Source: an uncultured Atopobiaceae bacterium
GTDB lineage: Bacteria; Actinomycetota; Coriobacteriia; Coriobacteriales; Atopobiaceae
Direction of reading: 5' to 3'
DNA length: 21,556 nt
Assembly: GCA_905235165.1 (NCBI GenBank)
Contig: CAJOKK010000032.1
Location: 1-21,556 of the forward strand
A program made the translations under genes and the position numbers. Under the pieces are notes generated by a model. That model did not search any database. It was not told the origin of the DNA and was given only the letters and a program-made list of their open reading frames with translations. Below, piece after piece: positions 1 to 7,082 of the stretch (position 1 is its first letter; each line of letters starts with the position of its first letter).

Positions 1-17
1 CTCAAGCTCGCCTTCAT

Positions 18-23
18 TACAAT
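18..23 (+). promoter_or_regulatory. Possible -10 box of the WYL regulator gene
   Basis: TACAAT matches the bacterial -10 consensus at five of six positions and lies 30 nt before the ATG at 54. Any -35 box would fall just outside the window, so this rests on one hexamer. A strong Shine-Dalgarno-like GAGGGAAGGA at 38-47 follows, 6 nt before the ATG, and fixes the start of the gene. Confidence 0.25.
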
Positions 24-53
24 GGTCGCATCAAACCGAGGGAAGGATTTGTC

Positions 54-1988
54 ATGCCAGATGAAGAGCTCTTCTTCACACCCACCAGCGATGACCTGCA
101 GGCACGTCGCCTCTGTGGGCTGGCCATCGCCTTCTCCAACGCGAAGACTCCCCTCTCCTCGCCCGAGATCCACGCCGCACACTATCCCGACCTCAGCGAC
201 GACAGCTTCCTCCGCAAGTTCTCACGTGACCGCGAGAAGCTCGTGGAATGCGGTCTGGTAATCCGCAAGGTGGGCCACGATGGCCGAGAAGCACTTTGGC
301 AGGCAAGCGAGTCGTCCTTTGCCGACGGCTCATTCCTTTCGCCCCAAGATGCCCTCATGCTCGACGTGCTCTGCGCGCAGCTGGTCAAGGACCCTTCCTT
401 TCCTTGGAGAGACGAGCTGCGCCTTGCCCTCGCCAAGATTGACCATGCCTACGGCACCCTGACCGCCGTTCGCATTGCTCCCACGAGGAAGCCAGACGTC
501 ACCTTGCAGACCATGCTGTCCTGCGTTGAGCACACGAGCTGCGCAGAGATAAGCTACGTGAACGCCAAGGGCGTGCGCACGCAGCAAACCGTTGCCCCCT
601 ACGGTCACTTCAGCTTCCGCAACACGATCTACTTCGTGTGTGCCCAGGTAGACGGGGGCGAGGTGCAGCAGGGTGGCCTGCGTACCTACCGAATCGACCG
701 CATCGAGCGTGCCAAGCAGCTCGCCACGAAGTTCGAGCTACCGGAAGACTTCTGCATCAGCGATCACGTGCTGCTCCCCTTCCAGATTGGTCCTACGGTG
801 TGCACCGTTCGCCTTGCCGCAACGGCTGAGTCTGACAAGGACCTTCTCGCCGAACTCGATCGGCATGCCAACCTTGATGACGAGGGCATTCGTGAGGTGC
901 CCGCCAGCGACCTGACGGCCGTTGCGCGATGGGCCATTGCGGCGGGCTTGCGTCCCGTGGGCCCGCAGGAGCTTACGGACGCCTACCGCTCCGTCTTGGG
1001 CGAGGCTGCACAGGCCACGGCCCAGCCGCAGCCTCCCGTAGACGGCAAGGCTCCACGCAAGGCGAGCAAGGGGCGTCGCGGCCGCACGGGCGCAGGCAAC
1101 GACTTGCGTGAGATCATGGCCCTGCTGGGTTCGCTCGAAAGCGAGGGCGCCACGCTCACCCCCGAGGTCGTGAAGGACCGCTTGGGCGTCTCGATAGAGC
1201 ATGCCAACAAGCTGATCAATCTCATCTCCACGGCCTGCGTTGACACGAACTACTACCTTCCCCTGGGCGACACCGAGGATGGGGGCGTGTTCCTGAGTCG
1301 CTCCAAGGGTGTGACCGGCAGGGCAGCTCGCCTCACGCAAAACGAGACCCACGCGCTTCTCGAGGCGCTCGATGCCCTGCACTTTCCCGCCGACGACCCC
1401 CTGCGCTCCGACATCCTCGCTGCCTTTGGCTCCCCCAAGGTCAACGAGAAGGACCTGCAGGAACATGTGGAGGAAGTTCTCTCAAGCCAAGATAACGAAA
1501 CGCTCGAGGCCTGCTCGCGCGCCATCTCCGAAGGCAGCGGAATCTCCTTCTCCTACCTATCGACGGGCCAGACCGTCGCGACGAGGCGCCAAGTGACACC
1601 TCAAGCCGTGCGTCGCGCTAACGGCCAGTGGTACCTCGACGCCTGCTACGGGCCAGACGCCAGTTCGCTGCGCACCTTCAGGGTTGACCGCATGAGGGAG
1701 GTGCGCATCACGGCGCCAAAGGCAGAGCTGCCCCAACAGGCAAGCAGGGAAGCGCAGGCAGAGCGCAAGGTAGGCATCACCTTTGCCAATGCGTCGCCCC
1801 TTGACCTCTTTGAGTGGCCTGGCCTCGAAGTGCTCGGAAGGCATGGCGAGCTCATCGTTGCCCAGCTCCCCTACTACGGTGGCAACTGGCTGCCCCGCCA
1901 CCTCGCCGCCTGCGGAGAGCTTGCCAGCAGTTCCGACGAGGACCTTGCCCAGCGCGTCCGCACGCTGGCCAGAGCCCTGCTCGCCTAG
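54..1988 (+). CDS. Tandem WYL-domain transcriptional regulator (fused PafB-PafC-like)
   Basis: This is a 644-residue cytoplasmic regulator built as two copies of one module. The first copy has an N-terminal winged-helix-like segment (about 15-75), a WYL domain (about 163-222, where the motif has drifted to I-Y-F at 192-194) and a cap region (about 248-318). An Ala/Pro/Lys/Arg linker follows (about 320-347). The second copy has a helical DNA-binding-like segment (about 349-395), a WYL domain (about 493-552) with an exact W-Y-L at 526-528, and a C-terminal WCX-like cap (about 572-644). Both WYL domains end in the matching RTYRIDR / RTFRVDR signature (210-216, 540-546). In actinobacteria PafB and PafC are usually separate, and they activate RecA-independent DNA-damage genes in response to a nucleic-acid ligand. 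A single-chain version fits that family. The start at 54 is supported by GAGGGAAGGA 6 nt upstream. The stop overlaps that of the convergent aldolase gene by 4 nt. The DNA-damage role is inferred from the family; another WYL regulator type remains possible. Confidence 0.85.
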   Translation: MPDEELFFTPTSDDLQARRLCGLAIAFSNAKTPLSSPEIHAAHYPDLSDDSFLRKFSRDREKLVECGLVIRKVGHDGREALWQASESSFADGSFLSPQDALMLDVLCAQLVKDPSFPWRDELRLALAKIDHAYGTLTAVRIAPTRKPDVTLQTMLSCVEHTSCAEISYVNAKGVRTQQTVAPYGHFSFRNTIYFVCAQVDGGEVQQGGLRTYRIDRIERAKQLATKFELPEDFCISDHVLLPFQIGPTVCTVRLAATAESDKDLLAELDRHANLDDEGIREVPASDLTAVARWAIAAGLRPVGPQELTDAYRSVLGEAAQATAQPQPPVDGKAPRKASKGRRGRTGAGNDLREIMALLGSLESEGATLTPEVVKDRLGVSIEHANKLINLISTACVDTNYYLPLGDTEDGGVFLSRSKGVTGRAARLTQNETHALLEALDALHFPADDPLRSDILAAFGSPKVNEKDLQEHVEEVLSSQDNETLEACSRAISEGSGISFSYLSTGQTVATRRQVTPQAVRRANGQWYLDACYGPDASSLRTFRVDRMREVRITAPKAELPQQASREAQAERKVGITFANASPLDLFEWPGLEVLGRHGELIVAQLPYYGGNWLPRHLAACGELASSSDEDLAQRVRTLARALLA

Positions 1989-2650
1989 AGGACGTCTCTT
2001 CCGTAGGCCGTGCGCCAGTTGTTCGTGAACTCATCCACGGCAAAGGCCGTTCCCGGATGGTCAACCATGCCCCGAATGACCTCGGGCGGAGCCGTTATCG
2101 CAGGGACCCCGGCCGCCAGCAGGCGGTGCACCTGGTCAACGTTCTTGAAGCTTGCGGCGCAGATCTTTGCCTCAAGGCCGTACTGCGCAAGGGTCTGCAC
2201 CAGCTCGACCACCTGAGCCACGCCGTCACCGTAGCTGCACATACGGTTGACGTAGGGCGCCAGGTAGTCAGCGCCGGCCTTTGCCGCCCAAAAGGCTTGG
2301 TCGGGAGAGTAGATGCCCGTCGCAAGCACAGCGATGCCCTTCTCCTTCACGGCGGGAATCGCCCGCAGGCCCTCGTGCGTGACGGGAATCTTAACGATGA
2401 CGTTCTTGCCAGCTCGAATGCGGGCGATCTGCTCGGCCTCGCTCAGGATTCCCTCGTAATCACCGGCAATGACCTGCGCAAAGATCTTCTGATCTTCGCT
2501 CAGCAGCTCACACAGCTCGTCAAAGACCTGCGCGGGCTCCTTGCCGCTCTTGGTGATGATGGACGGGTTGGTGGTCACGCCGTCAATGGGCAGGTAGGAG
2601 CAAAGCTCGCGAATGGCCTTGGTGTCGGCTGAGTCGATAAAGAATTCCAC
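1985..2650 (-). CDS. fsa: Fructose-6-phosphate aldolase / transaldolase-like protein (FsaA family)
   Basis: A 221-residue class I aldolase of the small transaldolase family, the same size as E. coli FsaA (220). Family landmarks are in place: Asp6 (FIDSAD), the GVTTNPS segment (24-30), the Schiff-base Lys87 in VKIPVTHEGL, Tyr133 in APYVNR and the AASFK segment (165-169). These align with FsaA Asp6, Lys85 and Tyr131, shifted by two after the N-terminus. Known FSA chemistry joins or splits dihydroxyacetone/hydroxyacetone and glyceraldehyde-3-phosphate. FsaA also cleaves 1-deoxyfructose-6-phosphate, the product of the YbiW glycyl radical enzyme. It starts with GTG, preceded on the minus strand by GAGGGGAGA. 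It lies 39 nt after the glycyl radical enzyme gene in the same direction, so the two should be co-transcribed. This context argues for FSA activity over a housekeeping pentose-phosphate transaldolase. Confidence 0.92.
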   Translation of the reverse strand: MEFFIDSADTKAIRELCSYLPIDGVTTNPSIITKSGKEPAQVFDELCELLSEDQKIFAQVIAGDYEGILSEAEQIARIRAGKNVIVKIPVTHEGLRAIPAVKEKGIAVLATGIYSPDQAFWAAKAGADYLAPYVNRMCSYGDGVAQVVELVQTLAQYGLEAKICAASFKNVDQVHRLLAAGVPAITAPPEVIRGMVDHPGTAFAVDEFTNNWRTAYGRDVL

Positions 2651-2689
2651 GCTAGTTTCTCCCCTCTGGATGCCGCGCGGCAGCGCCCG

Positions 2690-5104
2690 CTAGAGCACCT
2701 GCTCCGTGCGCCCGATGATGTCGTCTTGGGTGGCCTTGGACAGCACGTTGAAGAAGGCCGAATAGCCGGCCACGCGCACGATAAGGTCTTTGTGGCGCTC
2801 GGGATGGGCCTGCGCGTCGAGCAGGGTCGCGCGGTCCACCACGTTGAACTGCACATGGTAGCCATGCAGCCGGTTGAAGAAGGTGCGCAGCATCATCTCC
2901 AGCTTCTGCTTGTTGCCCTCGTGGGCCAGCATGCTGGGGGTCACCTTCTGGTTGAGAAGAACACCGCCCGTGATCTTGTTGGTAGGCAGCTTGGAGACGG
3001 TCTTGAAAACGGCCGTGGGACCCTGCTTGTCGGCATTGTGGGCGGGACTGCAGCCCTCGGCCAGCGGATCGTGGGCATGACGGCCGTCGGGGGTCGCCAT
3101 GGTGCCCATGCCCTGGCCCACGTTGGCGCTGATGGAGCTGGTGCCGGCATAGCGGATGCCACCAATGGGGCCACGGCCAAAGCGGGTGTTGTGGTACTTG
3201 GCCACCTCGTCGATATAGGGCTCGTAGCAGGCCACGGCCAGGCTGTCTACGTAGTCGTCATCGTTGCCGTACTTGGGGGCGTCTGCCAGCATGCGCTGGA
3301 TGCGCGCGCCCTGCTCGCCAGCGAAGTCTGAAAGCAGGGCCTCCCACAGCTCTTGGCGACTGATGGCCTGCTCCTCGTAAACCAGCTTCTTGATGGCGGC
3401 AAGGCTGTCGGCCATGTTGGCAATGCCCACCTGCAGGCCGCTGATGAAGTCGTAGACGGCGCCTCCCTCCTTGATGGTCTTGCCACGGGCGATGCAGTCG
3501 TCAGTCAGCGCCGAGCAGAGCACGTCGGGCACGTCGCGCTCGCTCGCCTTGTCGATGGCGTTCTCCACCACCACCGACCAGCGGCACATCTCACGCAGGC
3601 TCGCGTCCCAGGCGGCCATCAGCTCGTCAAAGCTCTCCCACTCCAGGAAGCTGCCGTGACCTTCCACAAAGCGCTTGCCGGAGGTGAGGTCTATCCCGCC
3701 GTTCATGGTGGCCAGCAGCAGGCGGGGGAAGTTGATGTAGCTCATGCCGGTGCAGCGATAGCCCCAACGACCAGGCACGGCCGTCTCCACGCAGCCGATG
3801 GCCGAGTAGTTGTAGGCGTCATACTCACTCACGCCCCAGGCAATGAAGCTGGGGATGATGACCTCGTCGCTGTTGAGGGCCGGCATGCCAAAGCCCAGCC
3901 GCATTACCTCCACGCACTCGTCGAAGAAGGCCGGATCGAGTTTGGCGTGGTAGCGCACGGTGAGGTTGGGCTGGGTGAGGCGAGTCTGCGCAACGGAGCG
4001 CAGTACCAGCCAGCTCATGGGGTTGACGGCGTCCTCGTGCGTGTCGGGCGTCTGGCCGCCGATGGTCACGTTTTGGTACATGGGGCTGCCCGCGCTGGAA
4101 TAGGTGTGCGCCTGCGAGCGAATCTTCTGCACGGTGAGCGTCTTGATCCACAGGTTGGCGAGAAGTTCCAGGGCCTCGCTCTCGCTGAGGGCACCCTTAG
4201 CAAGGTCGGCCTCGTAGTAGGGATCCATGTACTGGTCGAAGCGGCCAAAGGAGAGGCTGTGGCCGTTGGACTCGATCTGCAGGAGCACCTGGCTGAACCA
4301 GACGGCCTGCACCGCCTCGTAGAAGGACTGGGCCGGTTCGTAGGGAACGCGGGCGCAGGCGGTAGCCATGCGCTCGAGTTCGGCCTTGCGAGCTGGGTCT
4401 TCGCAGGCAGCCGCTTGCTCGGCAGCCAGCTTGGCATAGCGCTGCTGCCAGCGACGCACGGCCTCGATCACCAGCAGCACAGCCTTGTAGAAGGCGTACT
4501 TGTCGATGGCATCTGGGTCGGTGAGGTCAAGCGCAGCCTTGGCGGCCCGCGTGCGCTCTTCGTAGCCGCGCAGGCCCTCGCTCAGCAGGCGGGCGTGGTT
4601 GATGGCCAGATGGGCATCGCCGGCGTTGAGCTTGCCCTCCATGCCAAAGACGCCCGTCTCCATGAAGACGGAGACCTCCTCGGGCAGCAAAGCCTCGCCA
4701 CGGGCGCGCAGGTTGTTGTTCTCCCAGTAGGGCGCGATGTCGCGAATGGCCTGCTTGTCGGCATCCGTCACATAGAAGACGTCGCCATCGCGCTTCTCAA
4801 AGAGGTCAAGCTCGTCAATCACGAAGCCCAGGGTGTACTCGGGAAAGACCGGCGCGTTGCCGTTCTTGGTGGCCTGGTTGCCCGCGATGAGGGTCTTGTC
4901 CTCAATATAGATGCTCATGTGGTCGAGCACGTGGGCGAAGGCAAGGGCACGGCGCATGACGGGCGGCTGGTTTTGCGTCTTTCGATACGACTCCGTGTAG
5001 AGCACGGCCCGCTCGGCGTCCACATAGGGGCGCTCGTCCAGCACCTCCTCGCGAAAGGCCTGCATACGAGCGGTAAGCGCGCCAAAGTGCTCGCGGTTCT
5101 CCAT
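2690..5104 (-). CDS. ybiW: Glycyl radical enzyme, YbiW type (probable 1,5-anhydroglucitol-6-phosphate C-O lyase)
   Basis: An 804-residue glycyl radical enzyme, full length for the family (E. coli YbiW is 810). The catalytic Cys438 and Glu440 sit in SAIGCVETAVPG, and the radical-bearing Gly780 sits in VRVAGYSAFF near the C-terminus. There is one cysteine at the thiyl site, not the Cys-Cys pair of true pyruvate formate-lyase, so 'formate acetyltransferase' would be a wrong name. From memory of the E. coli proteins, it resembles YbiW much more than PflD: it shares IESNGHS (277-283), AGSPMYQNVTIGGQ (338-351) and WGYRCTGMSYINF (447-459). E. coli YbiW has been reported to open the ring of 1,5-anhydroglucitol-6-phosphate to 1-deoxyfructose-6-phosphate. 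The FSA gene follows in the same operon and the activase is divergent, matching the ybiW-ybiY-fsaA grouping in E. coli. Activity requires anaerobiosis because the radical is oxygen-labile. The enzyme class is certain; the substrate is inferred. Confidence 0.9.
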   Translation of the reverse strand: MENREHFGALTARMQAFREEVLDERPYVDAERAVLYTESYRKTQNQPPVMRRALAFAHVLDHMSIYIEDKTLIAGNQATKNGNAPVFPEYTLGFVIDELDLFEKRDGDVFYVTDADKQAIRDIAPYWENNNLRARGEALLPEEVSVFMETGVFGMEGKLNAGDAHLAINHARLLSEGLRGYEERTRAAKAALDLTDPDAIDKYAFYKAVLLVIEAVRRWQQRYAKLAAEQAAACEDPARKAELERMATACARVPYEPAQSFYEAVQAVWFSQVLLQIESNGHSLSFGRFDQYMDPYYEADLAKGALSESEALELLANLWIKTLTVQKIRSQAHTYSSAGSPMYQNVTIGGQTPDTHEDAVNPMSWLVLRSVAQTRLTQPNLTVRYHAKLDPAFFDECVEVMRLGFGMPALNSDEVIIPSFIAWGVSEYDAYNYSAIGCVETAVPGRWGYRCTGMSYINFPRLLLATMNGGIDLTSGKRFVEGHGSFLEWESFDELMAAWDASLREMCRWSVVVENAIDKASERDVPDVLCSALTDDCIARGKTIKEGGAVYDFISGLQVGIANMADSLAAIKKLVYEEQAISRQELWEALLSDFAGEQGARIQRMLADAPKYGNDDDYVDSLAVACYEPYIDEVAKYHNTRFGRGPIGGIRYAGTSSISANVGQGMGTMATPDGRHAHDPLAEGCSPAHNADKQGPTAVFKTVSKLPTNKITGGVLLNQKVTPSMLAHEGNKQKLEMMLRTFFNRLHGYHVQFNVVDRATLLDAQAHPERHKDLIVRVAGYSAFFNVLSKATQDDIIGRTEQVL

Positions 5105-5176
5105 GACCTACCTCGCCTTCCCCTGGCTGTCTTGAGCTTCTGCCTCCATAGGGGCAGGACTCTTCTCGACAAGCCC

Positions 5177-5205
5177 AGTATAGCAGCGATTGCTTTCGTT
5201 GCTAA
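5177..5205 (-). promoter_or_regulatory. Probable promoter of the glycyl radical enzyme-aldolase operon
   Basis: Read on the minus strand, TTAGCA (5200-5205) and TATACT (5177-5182) are separated by 17 nt. The -10 matches the consensus at five of six positions and the -35 at four of six. Transcription would start near 5170, leaving a leader of about 65 nt before the ATG at 5104. The CTTACG/CGTAAG repeat starts 10 nt upstream of this -35, where a repressor or activator could act on both divergent promoters. Confidence 0.5.
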
Positions 5206-5210
5206 TTGTA

Positions 5211-5240
5211 TTGACTTACGTTCGTAAGTTTTCTTACGAT
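5211..5240 (+). promoter_or_regulatory. Probable promoter of the activase gene
   Basis: TTGACT (5211-5216) and TACGAT (5235-5240) are spaced by 18 nt. Transcription would begin near 5247, giving a short leader to the GGGAGGG ribosome-binding site (5258-5264) and the ATG at 5268. The palindromic repeat at 5215-5228 overlaps the -35 and fills the spacer, and a third half-site overlaps the -10. This geometry is typical of a repressed promoter. Confidence 0.5.
5215..5238 (+). promoter_or_regulatory. Candidate DeoR-family operator, three CTTACG/CGTAAG half-sites
   Basis: CTTACG (5215-5220) and CGTAAG (5223-5228) form a perfect inverted repeat around a 2-nt centre. A further CTTACG (5233-5238) follows after 4 nt, giving two overlapping palindromic pairs that share the middle half-site. 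The element lies inside the activase promoter and just upstream of the oppositely directed enzyme-operon promoter. The only regulator encoded nearby is the DeoR-family protein at 6229-6981, which is the natural candidate to bind it. The repeat is seen directly; the binding partner is inferred. Confidence 0.55.
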
Positions 5241-5267
5241 ATGTCCAGCTAGGACACGGGAGGGAAC

Positions 5268-6176
5268 ATGCAGTCGGCAACGGTCTTCAACATACAGAAG
5301 TTCAGCCTTGATGACGGCCCCGGCATCCGCACGGTCGTCTTTCTCAAGGGATGCCCCCTGCACTGCCCCTGGTGCTCCAACCCCGAGAGCCAGCAACGCG
5401 AACCTCAGCTCGAATGGAATGAGCGCAGCTGCCTTGCGTGCGGCGCCTGTCTGGCGGCAGCACCCGAGGCGCCCTTCGCGGAGCATGCGGGCAAGCGGCA
5501 CCTCAGCGTTCACACCCCCTATGACGCCCCAGGCGTGCAGGCCGCGCTGCAGGCTTGTCCCAGCCACGCCCTCAGCTGCGTGGGCGAGAGCAAGACCGTC
5601 GAGGAGGTCGTGCGTGTGTGCCTGCAGGACAAGCCCTTCTACGAGGAGTCTGGAGGAGGCGTGACCCTCAGTGGAGGAGAAGCGCTTACCTGGCCCGCCT
5701 TTTGCGAGGAGCTCCTCGCACGGCTGCGAGAAGAACAGGTTGACACCTGCCTTGAGACCGAGGCGCAGGTCTCGGCGGAGCTCTTTCGCCGGCTGGCGCC
5801 GCGCTTCGACCACCTCTTGGTCGACCTCAAGCACCTTGACCTCCCGCGCCTGCGCGAGCAAACCGGAGGTGACGGCGAGCTCATGCTCTCCAACCTTCGC
5901 TGGGGCCTCGAGCAGGGCTTAGACCTGCTGGTTCGCACGCCCGTCATCCCAGGATTCAACGACGGCTTGGACGATGCCCGCACCATGGCTCGCTGGTTGC
6001 GCGACGCCGGGGCAACTCGCGTGCAGCTGCTCCCCTTTCACAACCTGGGTGAGGGTAAGTATGCCCTTCTCGACAAGAGCTATGCCTTCGCGGGCAAAGC
6101 GAGCCTGCGGGCCAAAGAGCTCAGCGCCTATCAGCAGGTCTACCTTGACGAGGGCATTGAGGCCTTCTTCTCCTGA
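5268..6176 (+). CDS. ybiY: Glycyl-radical enzyme activating protein (radical SAM, YbiY type)
   Basis: A 302-residue radical SAM enzyme that would install the radical on Gly780 of the enzyme encoded at 2690-5104. The N-terminal FNIQKFSLDDGPGIRT segment is characteristic of these activases. The [4Fe-4S] cluster motif CX3CX2C is Cys29, Cys33 and Cys36. A ferredoxin-like insert follows with Cys55, Cys58, Cys61, Cys97 and Cys104. That is fewer than the eight cysteines of a two-cluster insert, so one auxiliary cluster seems more likely than two. The SAM-binding SGGE motif is at 135-138. E. coli YbiY has a similar size and reduced insert, whereas the activase of true pyruvate formate-lyase lacks the insert. 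The start at 268 nt past 5000 follows GGGAGGG at 5258-5264 and matches the family's usual N-terminus. It is transcribed away from its target enzyme from a shared control region and converges on the DeoR-family gene 52 nt downstream. Confidence 0.93.
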   Translation: MQSATVFNIQKFSLDDGPGIRTVVFLKGCPLHCPWCSNPESQQREPQLEWNERSCLACGACLAAAPEAPFAEHAGKRHLSVHTPYDAPGVQAALQACPSHALSCVGESKTVEEVVRVCLQDKPFYEESGGGVTLSGGEALTWPAFCEELLARLREEQVDTCLETEAQVSAELFRRLAPRFDHLLVDLKHLDLPRLREQTGGDGELMLSNLRWGLEQGLDLLVRTPVIPGFNDGLDDARTMARWLRDAGATRVQLLPFHNLGEGKYALLDKSYAFAGKASLRAKELSAYQQVYLDEGIEAFFS

Positions 6177-6228
6177 GGACAAGGCAAGCTGGCAGGCAAC
6201 GCGCCCGAAGCCGTCCAAGCAAGCGGCC

Positions 6229-6981
6229 CTAAGATCCGGCAACGATGACACCGTAGCCCATGGCCTCCACGCTCTTGCGCCATGCCGGCTTGATGTCGGC
6301 ATCAGTCACCAGGGTTACCGCCGCGTCGCAAAGCCGTAGGGGCACAGCCCCATGATGGGCGAACTTCTCGCTTTCGGTAAGCACCACGACCTCGGAGGCC
6401 GCCTGGGCCATCGAGCGCACCGCATCGGCACGCATCTGGTCTGCATTGGTGAAGCCAACGCCGTCAATCCAGCCATCGGTTCCCACAAAGAGGCGGTCAA
6501 CGAAGAACTCCTGCGCGCAGGTGCGCACCAGCGGACCAACCATCACCTGAGAATCCCGCTGGTAGGACCCGCCGAGCAAGGTGACCTCAACGCTCGCGCT
6601 GTCACGGACGTAACCCGCGATGAAGGCGCTGTTGCTGATGACGGTCACGTTCTTATGGGCATCGGCCAGCTCACGCACGAGCAGCGCGCAGCAGCTGCCG
6701 CTCTCGACCATGATGGTCGAGCCATCGTCCACCAGCTCCGAGGCGCGACGGGCGATGGAGCGCTTCTTCTCGTAGTGATAGGCCAGGCGACCACCGACGT
6801 CGCTCGGGTTGGCAAGCATCGCACAGCCATGCTCACGGATCACGAGTCCCCTGGCCTGCAGCTCGTCAAGGTCCTTGCGCATCGTGACGGACGATACCCC
6901 CAGCCGCTCGGCCAGGTCCGTCACCTCGACGCGCTTCTCCGAGGTGACGATCTCAAGAATCACTGTGTCACGCTTGCCCAC
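6229..6981 (-). CDS. DeoR/GlpR-family transcriptional regulator
   Basis: A 250-residue sugar-operon regulator of normal family length. The N-terminal winged helix-turn-helix spans about 5-56, with the recognition region RLGVSSVTMRKDLDEL (26-41). The usual HGGA after the wing reads HGCA (51-54). The C-terminal sensor domain shows the phosphosugar-binding landmarks: ESGSCCALL (93-101), LLGGSY (135-140), VGTDG (166-170) and a later SEKF. DeoR-family proteins typically repress sugar genes and release DNA when a phosphorylated sugar binds. The gene starts with GTG and has GAAGGGG about 5 nt upstream. It is separated from mfd by 101 nt and converges on the activase gene. Its most likely target is the CTTACG/CGTAAG element at 5215-5238, with a phosphorylated intermediate of the cassette as effector. 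Both points are inferred. Confidence 0.92.
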   Translation of the reverse strand: MGKRDTVILEIVTSEKRVEVTDLAERLGVSSVTMRKDLDELQARGLVIREHGCAMLANPSDVGGRLAYHYEKKRSIARRASELVDDGSTIMVESGSCCALLVRELADAHKNVTVISNSAFIAGYVRDSASVEVTLLGGSYQRDSQVMVGPLVRTCAQEFFVDRLFVGTDGWIDGVGFTNADQMRADAVRSMAQAASEVVVLTESEKFAHHGAVPLRLCDAAVTLVTDADIKPAWRKSVEAMGYGVIVAGS

Positions 6982-7082
6982 GATACCCCTTCACCATCAC
7001 GGGTGGTCTTCTCTAGCTGCTCCATTGTGCCTCAAGCAGCCAGCGTATGGTTGCCGGCGCCCAGAGCAGACCCGCACGCACC

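Noticed and set aside
2690..5104. Pyruvate formate-lyase (formate acetyltransferase)
   Set aside because: True PFL has two adjacent active-site cysteines. This protein has a single Cys438 in a GCVE context and YbiW-like segments throughout.
6177..6228. A terminator between the convergent activase and DeoR-family genes
   Set aside because: The 52-nt gap has no stem with a following U-run on either strand.
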